Shown: positions 20,050 through 28,538 of the stretch, in pieces
Numbering within the stretch: position 1 is the first letter of the stretch
How the letters are laid out: each line of letters begins with the position of its first letter
Assembly (NCBI GenBank): GCA_002344005.1
Contig: DDTD01000098.1
Coordinates: forward strand, 80,438-144,437
DNA: 64,000 nucleotides
Direction: 5' to 3'
Source: Ignavibacteria bacterium UBA2373
Lineage (GTDB): Bacteria; Bacteroidota; Ignavibacteria; Kapaibacteriales; UBA961
Translations under genes and position numbers: made by a program
Notes under the pieces: generated by a model
Seen by the model: the letters and a program-made list of their open reading frames with translations, nothing else
Database searches by the model: none
What the model was told of the DNA's origin: nothing

Positions 20050-20442
20050 GTCCGCTCCTTCAATTTGATTATTATACTACATTTGTTCTGTTTTATGATT
20101 GCAAATTATGAAGAGAATTATGAACGTGCAAACGAAAATTGATTCTGCTACGTAAAAATGGATAAAAAACGGTAATTTTGTATCATGCGTAGTAAAACTT
20201 TGACAGCTTCACACACTTCTGAACAGAGAGGTACAATCCGTGGCGGCTCATTTTTGAGTGGCTTGCAGTTGCGTGCTTCAATTCGTCTATTCTGCCAGAA
20301 TGTATCTTCATTGCATTGATTTTTAAAAACTTAGATACTACCCTCTCTCATTCAATTTCTTTCAATCACTCTAATGCGGCTTGTTGGTCATTACCCAAAC
20401 ATTGCCAAATTTCTTCAATTCACATTCAATTATGAGGAAAAA
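20050..20442. other. divergent intergenic region
   Basis: 393 bp between the membrane protein gene and the lysine aminotransferase gene. It should hold both promoters. A TAATTTTG box at 20173-20180 fits the -7 consensus on the plus strand but lacks a -33 partner. No RNA gene is recognised. The in-frame ATG at 20374 is an upstream extension of the aminotransferase without a ribosome binding site. Confidence 0.45.
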
Positions 20443-21786
20443 ATGAAAAAATCATCATATAGACCATTATTCGATGTTCACCCCAATGAAGTATTGACTG
20501 AACTGCGCACTCGTATGCTCATTGACGGCTTTGATTATGTCCTTGACACAGAGCATAGTGTCAATACACGCTTGGTGGATGCACGGTCACAAAAACAATA
20601 TTTAGACTTTTTTACTTGCTTTGCCTCTACCCCTCTCGGCATGAATCATCCTTCAACTACCGACGATGAGTTCTTACGATACTTAGGTGAAGCAGCACTC
20701 AATAAACCATCTAATTCTGATGTGTATTCAGAAGTGATGGCAAGTTTTGTAAAGACATTACGCAGTATTGCAGTGCCGGATTACTTTCAACATTACTTCT
20801 TCGTTGAAGGTGGCGCATTAGCAATCGAGAATGCCTTAAAAACTGCTTTTGACTGGAAAGTGCGCAAAAATTTCAGAAAAGGATATGTACATGAAAGAGG
20901 TCATCAGATTCTTCATTTCAGACAAGCTTTTCACGGCAGAAGCGGCTATACCATGTCTTTAACTAATACAGATGCGAAGAAAGTTGCTCTTTATCCAAAG
21001 TTTGACTGGCCTCGAGTGCTGAATCCCACAATTTTCTTTCCATTAGGCGAACATAATTTAGAAGACCTTATTGCACGTGAAAACTTATCCATAGCACAAA
21101 TTAAACAAGCGTTTGTGTCAAACCCTGATGATATAGCTGCAATTATCCTTGAACCCATACAAGGCGAAGGCGGTGATAATCATTTCCGTCCGGAATTCTT
21201 ACAACAACTTCGTAACCTTGCCGATGAAAATGATACTCTGCTCATCTTTGATGAAGTTCAAACAGGCGTTGGTTTAACAGGTACAATGTGGGCACATGAA
21301 CAATTAGGTGTACAACCCGACATTATGAGCTTCGGTAAAAAGATGCAGGTATGCGGAATTTTTGCAACTAACAGAATTGATGACATTGATGACCATGTAT
21401 TCCGTGTTCCAAGTCGCATTAATTCAACATGGGGTGGTAACTATGTAGATATGGCGCGAGCAACCAAGTACCTTGAGATAATCCATCAACAGCAGTTGTT
21501 ACAGAATGTACAAAAAGTTGGATCAGAACTTCAAACGCAGTTAAAGATTCTGTCCGAAGAATTTCCAGCCACTGTTTCCAATCCGCGCGGACGCGGCTTA
21601 TTCTGTGCTTTTGATATAGCTACAACTGAAATACGTTCTAAGTTACTTAGACAATGCTATGATAATGGTTTGATTATCTTAGGGTGCGGTGAGAGAAGTG
21701 TGCGCTTCCGACCCGCATTAACCTTAACGACGGATGAAATGATGGAAGGTATCAATATCATCCGTACACAACTTAAATCTTTATAA
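20443..21786 (+). CDS. lat: L-lysine 6-transaminase (lysine epsilon-aminotransferase)
   Basis: 447 residues from the ATG at 20443, which has GAGG six bases upstream; the extension to 20374 is not family-like. It is a class III PLP aminotransferase of the Lat subgroup. The N-terminus (RPLFDVHPNEVLTELR, then LDFFTCFASTPLGMNHP) and VEGGALAIENALKTAFDWK follow the M. tuberculosis enzyme. The PLP-binding lysine is Lys300 in SFGKKMQVCG, the same number as in that enzyme, and DEVQTGVG holds the PLP-contacting Asp. It transfers the epsilon-amino group of lysine to 2-oxoglutarate, giving allysine (which cyclises to piperideine-6-carboxylate) and glutamate. No partner gene for allysine oxidation is adjacent. 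Confidence 0.9.
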   Translation: MKKSSYRPLFDVHPNEVLTELRTRMLIDGFDYVLDTEHSVNTRLVDARSQKQYLDFFTCFASTPLGMNHPSTTDDEFLRYLGEAALNKPSNSDVYSEVMASFVKTLRSIAVPDYFQHYFFVEGGALAIENALKTAFDWKVRKNFRKGYVHERGHQILHFRQAFHGRSGYTMSLTNTDAKKVALYPKFDWPRVLNPTIFFPLGEHNLEDLIARENLSIAQIKQAFVSNPDDIAAIILEPIQGEGGDNHFRPEFLQQLRNLADENDTLLIFDEVQTGVGLTGTMWAHEQLGVQPDIMSFGKKMQVCGIFATNRIDDIDDHVFRVPSRINSTWGGNYVDMARATKYLEIIHQQQLLQNVQKVGSELQTQLKILSEEFPATVSNPRGRGLFCAFDIATTEIRSKLLRQCYDNGLIILGCGERSVRFRPALTLTTDEMMEGINIIRTQLKSL

Positions 21787-21803
21787 TCATCTGCTTTTTT
21801 GAA

Positions 21804-21833
21804 AATAGGCGATTAATAACCTAATCGCCTATT
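21804..21833. terminator. bidirectional terminator between lat and the response-regulator kinase
   Basis: Perfect 12-bp inverted repeat AATAGGCGATTA / TAATCGCCTATT (21804-21815 and 21822-21833) with a 6-base loop. It overlaps the stop of the minus-strand gene by a few bases. T-rich tracts on both sides are interrupted. Confidence 0.75.
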
Positions 21834-22971
21834 CTTCTTTCTGTTCTGAAAATATTGGGAGTATAATTGTAAACGTTGTGCCAACCCCCTGCTGACTTTG
21901 CACATCAATTGTACCGTCATGCAATTCCACAAAACGTTTTACGATGGTCATTCCCAAACCGGTACCCTTTTCGCCGGATGTGCCACTTCGCTGATGATTG
22001 CCGAATTTTTCAAATACCTTAGGCAAATGCTCCGGCGGTATCCCGATACCTGTGTCTTTGACAGTTATGCAAAGTTGTGTATCATTATGGGCAGAAAGTG
22101 TAACAAAGACAGAACCGCCTTTAGGCGTAAACTTGATGGCATTGGAAAGTAAATTGTTTATTACCTGTGTAATTTTGGGTTCATCAGCTGTTACAACAAA
22201 GGGACTTTGAGGTAGTGAGTGCTGAAACACAAGTTGCAAGCCCTTACTCTGCGCAACTTTTTCTTGCAATCGTACTGAATTTTGTAAAATAGAAATTATA
22301 TCAAAATTTACAACATTTAACCGCTGTTTTCCGGACTCAATTTTTGCTAAATCTAATAAATCATTTACTAAGTTCAACAATGTATCAGATGTTTGAACAA
22401 TTATCTCAGAAAACTCACGAACAATTTCAGGAATTTCTGCTTCTTCGCCATTTTTTAATATTTCCGACAGCCCTTTAATTCCTCCCAATGGAGAACGTAA
22501 ATCATGAGAAACTATCTGCATTAGACGATCCTTTTCATCATTCATAATTGTTAATTTTTCGATAAACTCTCTTTGTTCGCGTTCCAAATTAGCAATTTTA
22601 ATATGAACGGCGACTCGTGCTATGACTTCCGCTTCTTGAAAAGGTTTTGACACATAATCAACACCACCCACATTAAACGCTTTGACTTTAACATCAGTGT
22701 CACTCAAAGCGCTGAGAAAGATAATAGGTATATTTTTTAAATTTTCATTTTCTTTAATTTTTGCGCATACCTCAAAGCCATCCATTACAGGCATCATTAT
22801 ATCAAGCAATATTAAATCAGGAATACGTTTTTCAAGCATCCGTAATGCCGTCTCTCCATTAAAAGCAGCCATTACTCCATAACCATGTGACCGCAATATT
22901 TGCGACACAACAGCAACGTTCTGCTCTACATCATCAACAACTAATACAAGTTTTTTTTTAATACTATCCAT
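21829..22971 (-). CDS. response regulator-histidine kinase hybrid (REC-HisKA-HATPase), cytoplasmic
   Basis: 380 residues without membrane segments. A receiver domain fills residues 1-125 with phosphoacceptor Asp57 (LLLDIMMP), acidic pair Asp13-Asp14 and Lys109 (SKPF). A short coiled coil leads to HisKA with His156 in VSHDLRSPLGG. The HATPase domain follows, with DTGIGIP and GTGLGMTIV. Output is therefore from a kinase whose activity may be set by its own receiver. It sits 19 bp downstream of a larger hybrid kinase on the same strand, so the two probably form one phosphorelay. No DNA-binding regulator is adjacent. Confidence 0.9.
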   Translation of the reverse strand: MDSIKKKLVLVVDDVEQNVAVVSQILRSHGYGVMAAFNGETALRMLEKRIPDLILLDIMMPVMDGFEVCAKIKENENLKNIPIIFLSALSDTDVKVKAFNVGGVDYVSKPFQEAEVIARVAVHIKIANLEREQREFIEKLTIMNDEKDRLMQIVSHDLRSPLGGIKGLSEILKNGEEAEIPEIVREFSEIIVQTSDTLLNLVNDLLDLAKIESGKQRLNVVNFDIISILQNSVRLQEKVAQSKGLQLVFQHSLPQSPFVVTADEPKITQVINNLLSNAIKFTPKGGSVFVTLSAHNDTQLCITVKDTGIGIPPEHLPKVFEKFGNHQRSGTSGEKGTGLGMTIVKRFVELHDGTIDVQSQQGVGTTFTIILPIFSEQKEE

Positions 22972-22990
22972 ATATTTATCTTTGATATTG

Positions 22991-25468
22991 TTAATTTTCT
23001 ATTTGTGAAAGTATTTCAATTATTTCTTTGTAAGATTGTGAAGCACAGATTGATAATAAAGTAGCAACGACATCATTCTGTTGCTGCGAAACATCTAAAC
23101 GAGAAATCAACATCTCGATTTGTTCAAAATCTTGAATCTCTATAGCATCACGTAATTGTAATGCATAATCTTGGTCTAAAGTTGCCATCCACGTTTTTAT
23201 ATTAACGTTATCTTTATCAGTATGAGTGCTCTTCGACTCAACAGCAGTATTATCAGTTTGGAACTCAATAGTGAGTACGCGACTTATTGCATCCAACAAC
23301 TGGTTCTCATGAAATGGTTTTGGTACAAACTCATTAAACCCTAAAGAAATTGCAATTTCACGATTATCTGTGAGAGCATTAGCAGAAACAACAATGATTG
23401 GAATTTTTAATGAAACCAGTTTATCTTGAAATTTCGATCCGGCAAATGGAACTTCCGAAAACAAATCAAAATCAGCTATTATACCATCAACATCACTCTC
23501 TGATAGAATTTCAGAAACATCAGAAAGCGTTGATACTTCATATATGATAAATCCTATAGGCTCTAAAAAACCTTTAATTACAGCTCTATTTATCATACTT
23601 TTGTCTGCAACAACAACTCTTTTTTCACCTTTAATGCCAATAATATTTGAATTTCTTCTTGAATCTTCATTTACATGTTCATTCATTACAATTGATAAAT
23701 CAACATCAAAGTAAAATGTTGATCCTTGACCAACTTCACTATTGACTTTTACCCCATCGCTCCCCATCATACGTACAATTTTTTGACAAATTGCCAAACC
23801 AAGACCTGTTCCTTCACTATATGTACCTTTAACTTGCTGAAAAGGTTCAAAAATACTTTCACACTGTTCTTTTGGTATTCCGCGTCCAGTATCACTGACA
23901 GAGAATGTGATAGTTGATTTTGAATTTTGAACAGGTGAATTTTTTACTTCTACAAGAACCCCACCTTTATGAGTAAACTTAACCGAATTACCAATAAAAT
24001 TGATGAGAACTTGTTTTAAACGTTTTGCATCTGTGAGAACAAATCGAACCGATTCATCCGGTTTTTGCACTTTTATCCACAAATCTTTTTCTTTACAACG
24101 AAGCGAAAACATTCCGTGAATATCGTCTAATAAAGCATAGATATCAACAATCTCAGGATAGAATTCCATTTTACCTGCTTCTATTTTCGATAAATCAAGA
24201 ATATCATTAATCATATCTAATAAATGTGTACCGCTACGATACATCATATTAATAGAGGAACGAAATTTTTCAGGCATAGTTTGGTCTTTTTGGAGTATTT
24301 GCGAGAAACCAATTATCGCATTAAGCGGTGTACGCAATTCATGCGACATACTCGACAAAAATGCAGATTTTGTTTTATTGGCATTATCGGCTTCCTCTCT
24401 TGCAACTTCAAGTTCATAATTTTTTTGCACTAAATCATTTGCTTGACTTTCGAGAATTTTTTTTGCCTCATACAAATCCTCAGTAAATGATTTTAACATT
24501 TTTTGCTCTTGCAAACGGACAAAGTAATTACCTAGAGCTGCAGCATAGGATTGCAGTATAACAACATGAATATTATCCCATGCTTTTTCTTCATTATAAT
24601 AATCAAACTCAATAAATCCCCACAATTCAGATCTGAGAAAAATAGGAAGAATAGTAACTGAAGTAAGCCCAATACTCTTCAGAACTTCAGCTTCTTCAAC
24701 TGAAAAATCAACAATATTACCAATTACAGGTTCTTTTTTTGATAAAGCGTTATACCACCGAATTAGCCCTAAATCTTTAAATAACATAGAATTAGAACTA
24801 TCACCCCATTTTGTTATATTATTATCTTTACACTCATAACGCGGCACCATGAGTGGATTCTGATTATCACCCATCACTTGAGTTACATATATTGCATTAG
24901 CCCTAACAGATTTTTCTACAATCAGAAGTGATTTTACAACGACATCTTCACCAGCGGAATCATCTGATAAAATAGTTGATGCTTGTGTTATATCATAAAA
25001 AAAGTCAATATCATCATGATGTAACGCTTGTTTTTTACCCATTTGCCGCAGTGGATTAGTATAAGAAAATGAATCGTCCGCAAATGATTCTTTCGTGTCA
25101 TTCATAAACAAGGGCATCACCAAAGTACCAATGTGATTTTCATCAGTTTTTTCAATTTTCAACAGACTTAGCACAGGTTCTGCGAATGTATTTGAATCGA
25201 AATGAAGTTCTACGGAAAGCTCATTAGAATGACCATCATCCGCATCGAATAAATCAACAATCCTTTTCCGTGTAACATCATGAAAATAGTCATAAATACA
25301 ATTAAGAAAATTCGTCTGTGTTTTTCCACTTAAGTAATGATAGACAGAATAGGAATCACTGACAGCCATGATTCTTCCATCCTTTGTAAAACGAACAATT
25401 GCATGTTCATTTTCGAGAGATTCCACTAAAGTATTTACATTTGAATATTCTGCAAAATTATTATTCAT
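22991..25468 (-). CDS. hybrid sensor histidine kinase (PAS-like, GAF, HisKA, HATPase, REC)
   Basis: 825 residues, soluble. Residues 15-125 look PAS-like and a GAF domain spans about 150-320. A coiled coil at 320-370 leads to HisKA with His376 in MSHELRTPLN. The HATPase domain spans about 485-595 (N box near 488-494, DTGRGIP 526-532, GTGLGLAI 553-560). The receiver at about 615-735 has Asp666 as probable phosphoacceptor and Lys717. One residue of the usual acidic pair is Ala (VVADKS), which may weaken Mg binding. The last 90 residues could be an Hpt-like helical domain without a clear phosphohistidine motif. It lies upstream of, and probably co-transcribed with, the REC-kinase. Confidence 0.88.
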   Translation of the reverse strand: MNNNFAEYSNVNTLVESLENEHAIVRFTKDGRIMAVSDSYSVYHYLSGKTQTNFLNCIYDYFHDVTRKRIVDLFDADDGHSNELSVELHFDSNTFAEPVLSLLKIEKTDENHIGTLVMPLFMNDTKESFADDSFSYTNPLRQMGKKQALHHDDIDFFYDITQASTILSDDSAGEDVVVKSLLIVEKSVRANAIYVTQVMGDNQNPLMVPRYECKDNNITKWGDSSNSMLFKDLGLIRWYNALSKKEPVIGNIVDFSVEEAEVLKSIGLTSVTILPIFLRSELWGFIEFDYYNEEKAWDNIHVVILQSYAAALGNYFVRLQEQKMLKSFTEDLYEAKKILESQANDLVQKNYELEVAREEADNANKTKSAFLSSMSHELRTPLNAIIGFSQILQKDQTMPEKFRSSINMMYRSGTHLLDMINDILDLSKIEAGKMEFYPEIVDIYALLDDIHGMFSLRCKEKDLWIKVQKPDESVRFVLTDAKRLKQVLINFIGNSVKFTHKGGVLVEVKNSPVQNSKSTITFSVSDTGRGIPKEQCESIFEPFQQVKGTYSEGTGLGLAICQKIVRMMGSDGVKVNSEVGQGSTFYFDVDLSIVMNEHVNEDSRRNSNIIGIKGEKRVVVADKSMINRAVIKGFLEPIGFIIYEVSTLSDVSEILSESDVDGIIADFDLFSEVPFAGSKFQDKLVSLKIPIIVVSANALTDNREIAISLGFNEFVPKPFHENQLLDAISRVLTIEFQTDNTAVESKSTHTDKDNVNIKTWMATLDQDYALQLRDAIEIQDFEQIEMLISRLDVSQQQNDVVATLLSICASQSYKEIIEILSQIEN

Positions 25469-25495
25469 CGTAGCGAATTACTAATAATTGATCAG

Positions 25496-25533
25496 AAAAA
25501 AAGCATCCTGTTAATTGTACAACTAACAGGATG
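25496..25533 (-). terminator. intrinsic terminator after the P5C dehydrogenase gene
   Basis: Perfect 10-bp inverted repeat CATCCTGTTA / TAACAGGATG (25504-25513 and 25524-25533) with a 10-base loop. On the minus strand it is followed by seven T (complement of 25496-25502, after one C). Confidence 0.85.
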
Positions 25534-25565
25534 AAAGTGTATTAATTATATTTACAGCACATAAA

Positions 25566-27110
25566 TTATATTTTTTTACTTACGGTTTTTGCTTGTAAGA
25601 AAAGTAACAAATAATCTCTTCCGCCTGCTTTCGAGTCTGTGCCACTCATATTAAATCCTCCGAACGGATGTACACCGACAAGCGCACCTGTACATTTTCT
25701 ATTTAAGTATAAGTTACCAACAAAAAATTCATTTCTTGCACGCTCGAGCTTTTGGGGATTATTAGTATAGACCGCGCCGGTTAAGCCAAAAATAGTATTA
25801 TTAGCAATGTTCATCGCATCATCGAAATTTTTTGACTTGATAACAGCAAGAACGGGTCCGAATATTTCTTCTTGTGCTATACGTGCCGTTGGTTTAACAT
25901 CAGTAAATACTGTCGGTTGGATATAATACCCATTCCGGTCACTTACTTTTGAACCGCCGGTAAGGAGTTTGCCTTCTTTTTTCCCGATTTCGATATACTG
26001 TAAAATCGATTTTTCGGCTCTTGCAGAAACAACGGGACCTACTTGCCCATTGAGTGCCGGATTGTCTATGTACAATTTTTCAACTTCTACTTTTAATTTT
26101 TCTACAAATTCCGCATAAATACTTTGATCAACAATAACACGCGAACATGCTGAACATTTTTGCCCTTGGAATCCGAATGCGGCGGCAACTGTTCCTTTAA
26201 CTGCTTCATCAACATTCGTTTCTGCATCAATGACCATACCATCTTTGCCGCCCATCTCTGCCACAACACGTTTAATCCAGATTTGCCCCTGCTGCTTTTT
26301 AGCTGCCATTTCATTTATGTGCAAACCAACTTCCATCGAACCGGTAAATGAAATAAATCGTGTTTTGGGATGGGAAACCAAATAATCACCGGCTGTTGCA
26401 CCACTTGCGGATAAATAATTAAACACACCGGGAGGCAAGCCAAGTCCATGCATAATTTCAGCAAAGAGATACCCCATCATCGGAGATTCGGAACTGGGCT
26501 TTACAACTACTGTATTGCCTGTTACAATAGCAGCGCTTGTCATGCCAACAAGAATCGCAAACGGGAAATTCCAAGGCGGGATAATAGCACCAACCCCCAA
26601 AGGTAAATAAAGAAGTTCATTTTTCTCACCTTTAACAGGCACGATTGGTTGAGTACCTCCGTAGCGCAATGCTTCTCTTCCATAGAACTCAAGGAAATCA
26701 ATTGCTTCGGCTGTATCAGCATCCGCTTCTGTAAAGTTTTTACCTACTTCAGAAATCATCCATGCATTTATCTCAAATCTTCTCTTGCGAATAACCTTTG
26801 CTGCTTTAAAAAGAAAATCGGCACGTTCTTTTACCGGTACATTTTTCCACGTTTCAAAGGCTTTGAGTGCGGCTTTCATGGCTTTTTCAGCTTCCTCAAC
26901 CCCACCTTTTTGAAAAACACCGATAATCTCGGATGGATCGGCAGGATTGACAGACGCTATGGTTTCCTGTGCTTTTACTTTTTTACCATTAACTATATTA
27001 GGATATGTTTTCCCAAAGTTTGCTCTGACAGATTCTAATGCTTTGACTTGCTTTCTATAATTGCTCTTATCGGAGTAATCAAGAATAGGTTCGTTAGTAA
27101 ATTCTTTCAT
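25566..27110 (-). CDS. pruA: 1-pyrroline-5-carboxylate (L-glutamate gamma-semialdehyde) dehydrogenase
   Basis: 514 residues, the usual length of the RocA/PruA group. An aldehyde dehydrogenase fold fills the protein: NAD-binding IPPWNFPFAI and TGNTVVVKPSS, FTGSMEVG, catalytic base Glu285 in AEMGGKD and nucleophile Cys319 in QGQKCSACSR. It oxidises glutamate semialdehyde/P5C to glutamate in proline and arginine degradation. In this window it lies near lysine 6-aminotransferase, whose product is the one-carbon-longer semialdehyde, so a role there is conceivable but unproven. It is a single-gene unit with its own terminator. Confidence 0.92.
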   Translation of the reverse strand: MKEFTNEPILDYSDKSNYRKQVKALESVRANFGKTYPNIVNGKKVKAQETIASVNPADPSEIIGVFQKGGVEEAEKAMKAALKAFETWKNVPVKERADFLFKAAKVIRKRRFEINAWMISEVGKNFTEADADTAEAIDFLEFYGREALRYGGTQPIVPVKGEKNELLYLPLGVGAIIPPWNFPFAILVGMTSAAIVTGNTVVVKPSSESPMMGYLFAEIMHGLGLPPGVFNYLSASGATAGDYLVSHPKTRFISFTGSMEVGLHINEMAAKKQQGQIWIKRVVAEMGGKDGMVIDAETNVDEAVKGTVAAAFGFQGQKCSACSRVIVDQSIYAEFVEKLKVEVEKLYIDNPALNGQVGPVVSARAEKSILQYIEIGKKEGKLLTGGSKVSDRNGYYIQPTVFTDVKPTARIAQEEIFGPVLAVIKSKNFDDAMNIANNTIFGLTGAVYTNNPQKLERARNEFFVGNLYLNRKCTGALVGVHPFGGFNMSGTDSKAGGRDYLLLFLQAKTVSKKI

Positions 27111-27172
27111 TGTAAGGAATAATAAAAATTAACAATCATATATTTGTGACTAACAATCTGCGGTAATCCTAA

Positions 27173-27445
27173 TTAGATAGGACGTATCATCTTAAGAGAT
27201 ACGGTATAATATTCGCCGGTTTTTTTGTGTTTAACATTACTGAGGCACTTTATCCTCGCCTTTTGATTCTGAGCATCAATGTCTTCTACTCTATATGTAA
27301 TGCCGTCTGTTGCAGTCACGCCATATTCAACCGTATCGCCTACTTTAATAGATTTCCATTGATCTGATTTCTCAAATCCATTTTTTTTGAAGTTATACTC
27401 GGTTTCAAACAATTTCTTCGCAATTTTTCCGAGAAGACTAGCCAT
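27173..27445 (-). CDS. small hypothetical protein
   Basis: 90 residues from the ATG at 27445, chosen over 27457 because GAGG stands seven bases before it. It opens with a basic amphipathic helix (MASLLGKIAKKLFETEYNFKK) and continues as a beta-rich domain (GDTVEYGVTATDGITYRVEDI, then KARIKCLSNVKHKKTGEYYTVSL). The second part resembles a small SH3-like or translation-associated barrel, but I know no family for it. A TAGTTTTG -7 box lies 41 bp upstream. Cytoplasmic; no neighbours in its operon. Confidence 0.65.
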   Translation of the reverse strand: MASLLGKIAKKLFETEYNFKKNGFEKSDQWKSIKVGDTVEYGVTATDGITYRVEDIDAQNQKARIKCLSNVKHKKTGEYYTVSLKMIRPI

Positions 27446-27485
27446 AGTGTACCTCATTATGTAACATAAGTGAACAAAACTGCTG

Positions 27486-27493
27486 CAAAACTA
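27486..27493 (-). promoter_or_regulatory. possible -7 box for the small hypothetical gene
   Basis: The minus strand reads TAGTTTTG, the same octamer as at the putative ftsQ and GDPD promoters, 41 bp before the ATG at 27445. No clear TTG at -33. Confidence 0.38.
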
Positions 27494-27654
27494 CAAAATC
27501 ATTGAGAGTGAACGAAGAATACTGTGTTAAAATCAAACAAATTGTGATTGAATGAGTAGTTTAGATTCAAGAGAAAACAGCTTGAATTGACACATCAAGG
27601 CAACAATAGTAATGATTTTATCCAAGATTTTGAAAAAACATTACCATACAGCAT

Positions 27655-27683
27655 TGACATTTAGTAAAATACCCTTAGTTTTG
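27655..27683 (+). promoter_or_regulatory. putative promoter for ftsQAZ
   Basis: TTG (within TTGACA, 27655-27660) and TAGTTTTG (27676-27683) are separated by 18 bases. This fits the Bacteroidota-type promoter (TTG, about 19 bases, TAnnTTTG). The 5' leader would be about 120 bases and contain the inverted repeat at 27745-27759. Confidence 0.42.
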
Positions 27684-27808
27684 CCGTGCAAAGTAGTTGC
27701 AGCATAGCTGTTTTGCTCCTAATTTTCCTCACAGTTACCAAAGGTGATGTAAGACATCATGGTGACATATCAATTTGATAGACTAAGACCTACGAGGTAT
27801 CAGCGGTT

Positions 27809-28537
27809 ATGAAAACATCTTTTTCCGTTGGTGCTATACTCGCTGCGATTATATCGTTAGTGATTGTTGTGTTTTTGCTTTCATCACATTGGAAAAGTTC
27901 GAAGATAGCTAAGAACGTCACTTTTGAAGGATTGTATGTGCTTACGGCGGATCAGATTTTGCAAGAAATCTCTTTGTCGAAAGCAGATGCGCTGAAGATG
28001 GGTTCCGAAAATTTAGCAGCTCTGCAAGATACTTTATACAGTAATTATTACATAGCCTCTGCGGAAGCTGTGTTTTCTGATATAAGCACTATTACAGTAA
28101 CAATACGCGAAAAAGTACCGGAATACTTATTGGTAAATGATAATAACCGGTTATTCTATGTCAATCGTCATCGTGAACTACTTGATTACACACGCTTTGC
28201 CGCATATTATGATTTGCCGCTGGTAAGAGGGATACTTCAAGATTCGCTTGTAGATTCGGTCGCTTTTTCCGATATCATGGCAGTCACGGACGCTTTGAGT
28301 GCTTCAAGTACAGAAAAAAACTTTGTAGAGGATATTTCCGAAATCATATACAATAAGGGAACGATTTCATTGTTATTGTCGAATTCGCCGTGTCGTATAA
28401 TTGTGGGAAAGTGGAAAGAGAATCGTAAAGATGCCATCGGACATTCTATTGCCGAGGCAATACAGTTTTCAGAAAAAAAGCATTTAGTCAATAAAACGAT
28501 TGATTTGCGTTGGGAGCAAATGGTTGTTGTGAAATAA
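27809..28537 (+). CDS. ftsQ: cell division protein FtsQ/DivIB-like
   Basis: 242 residues with one N-terminal membrane helix (about residues 7-26), then a POTRA-like domain (about 35-105: KNVTFEGLYVLTADQIL..., VTIREKVPEYLL) and a beta domain (RLFYVNRHRELLDY). FtsQ sits in the inner membrane and links FtsK/FtsA to FtsBL and FtsWI at the septum. Sequence similarity is low, as usual for FtsQ, and the call rests largely on the POTRA pattern and the position immediately upstream of ftsA and ftsZ. A GAGG lies 11 bases before the ATG. One base separates its stop from the ftsA start. Confidence 0.82.
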   Translation: MKTSFSVGAILAAIISLVIVVFLLSSHWKSSKIAKNVTFEGLYVLTADQILQEISLSKADALKMGSENLAALQDTLYSNYYIASAEAVFSDISTITVTIREKVPEYLLVNDNNRLFYVNRHRELLDYTRFAAYYDLPLVRGILQDSLVDSVAFSDIMAVTDALSASSTEKNFVEDISEIIYNKGTISLLLSNSPCRIIVGKWKENRKDAIGHSIAEAIQFSEKKHLVNKTIDLRWEQMVVVK

Positions 28538-28538
28538 A

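Larger units (their letters stand above)
27446..27808. other. divergent intergenic region upstream of ftsQ
   Basis: 363 bp between a minus-strand small gene and ftsQ. It holds promoter-like boxes for both strands (annotated separately). It also has a 6-bp inverted repeat TGATGT-aag-ACATCA at 27745-27759, 50 bp before the ftsQ start, which could be an operator or part of the leader. No RNA gene is recognised. Confidence 0.5.
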
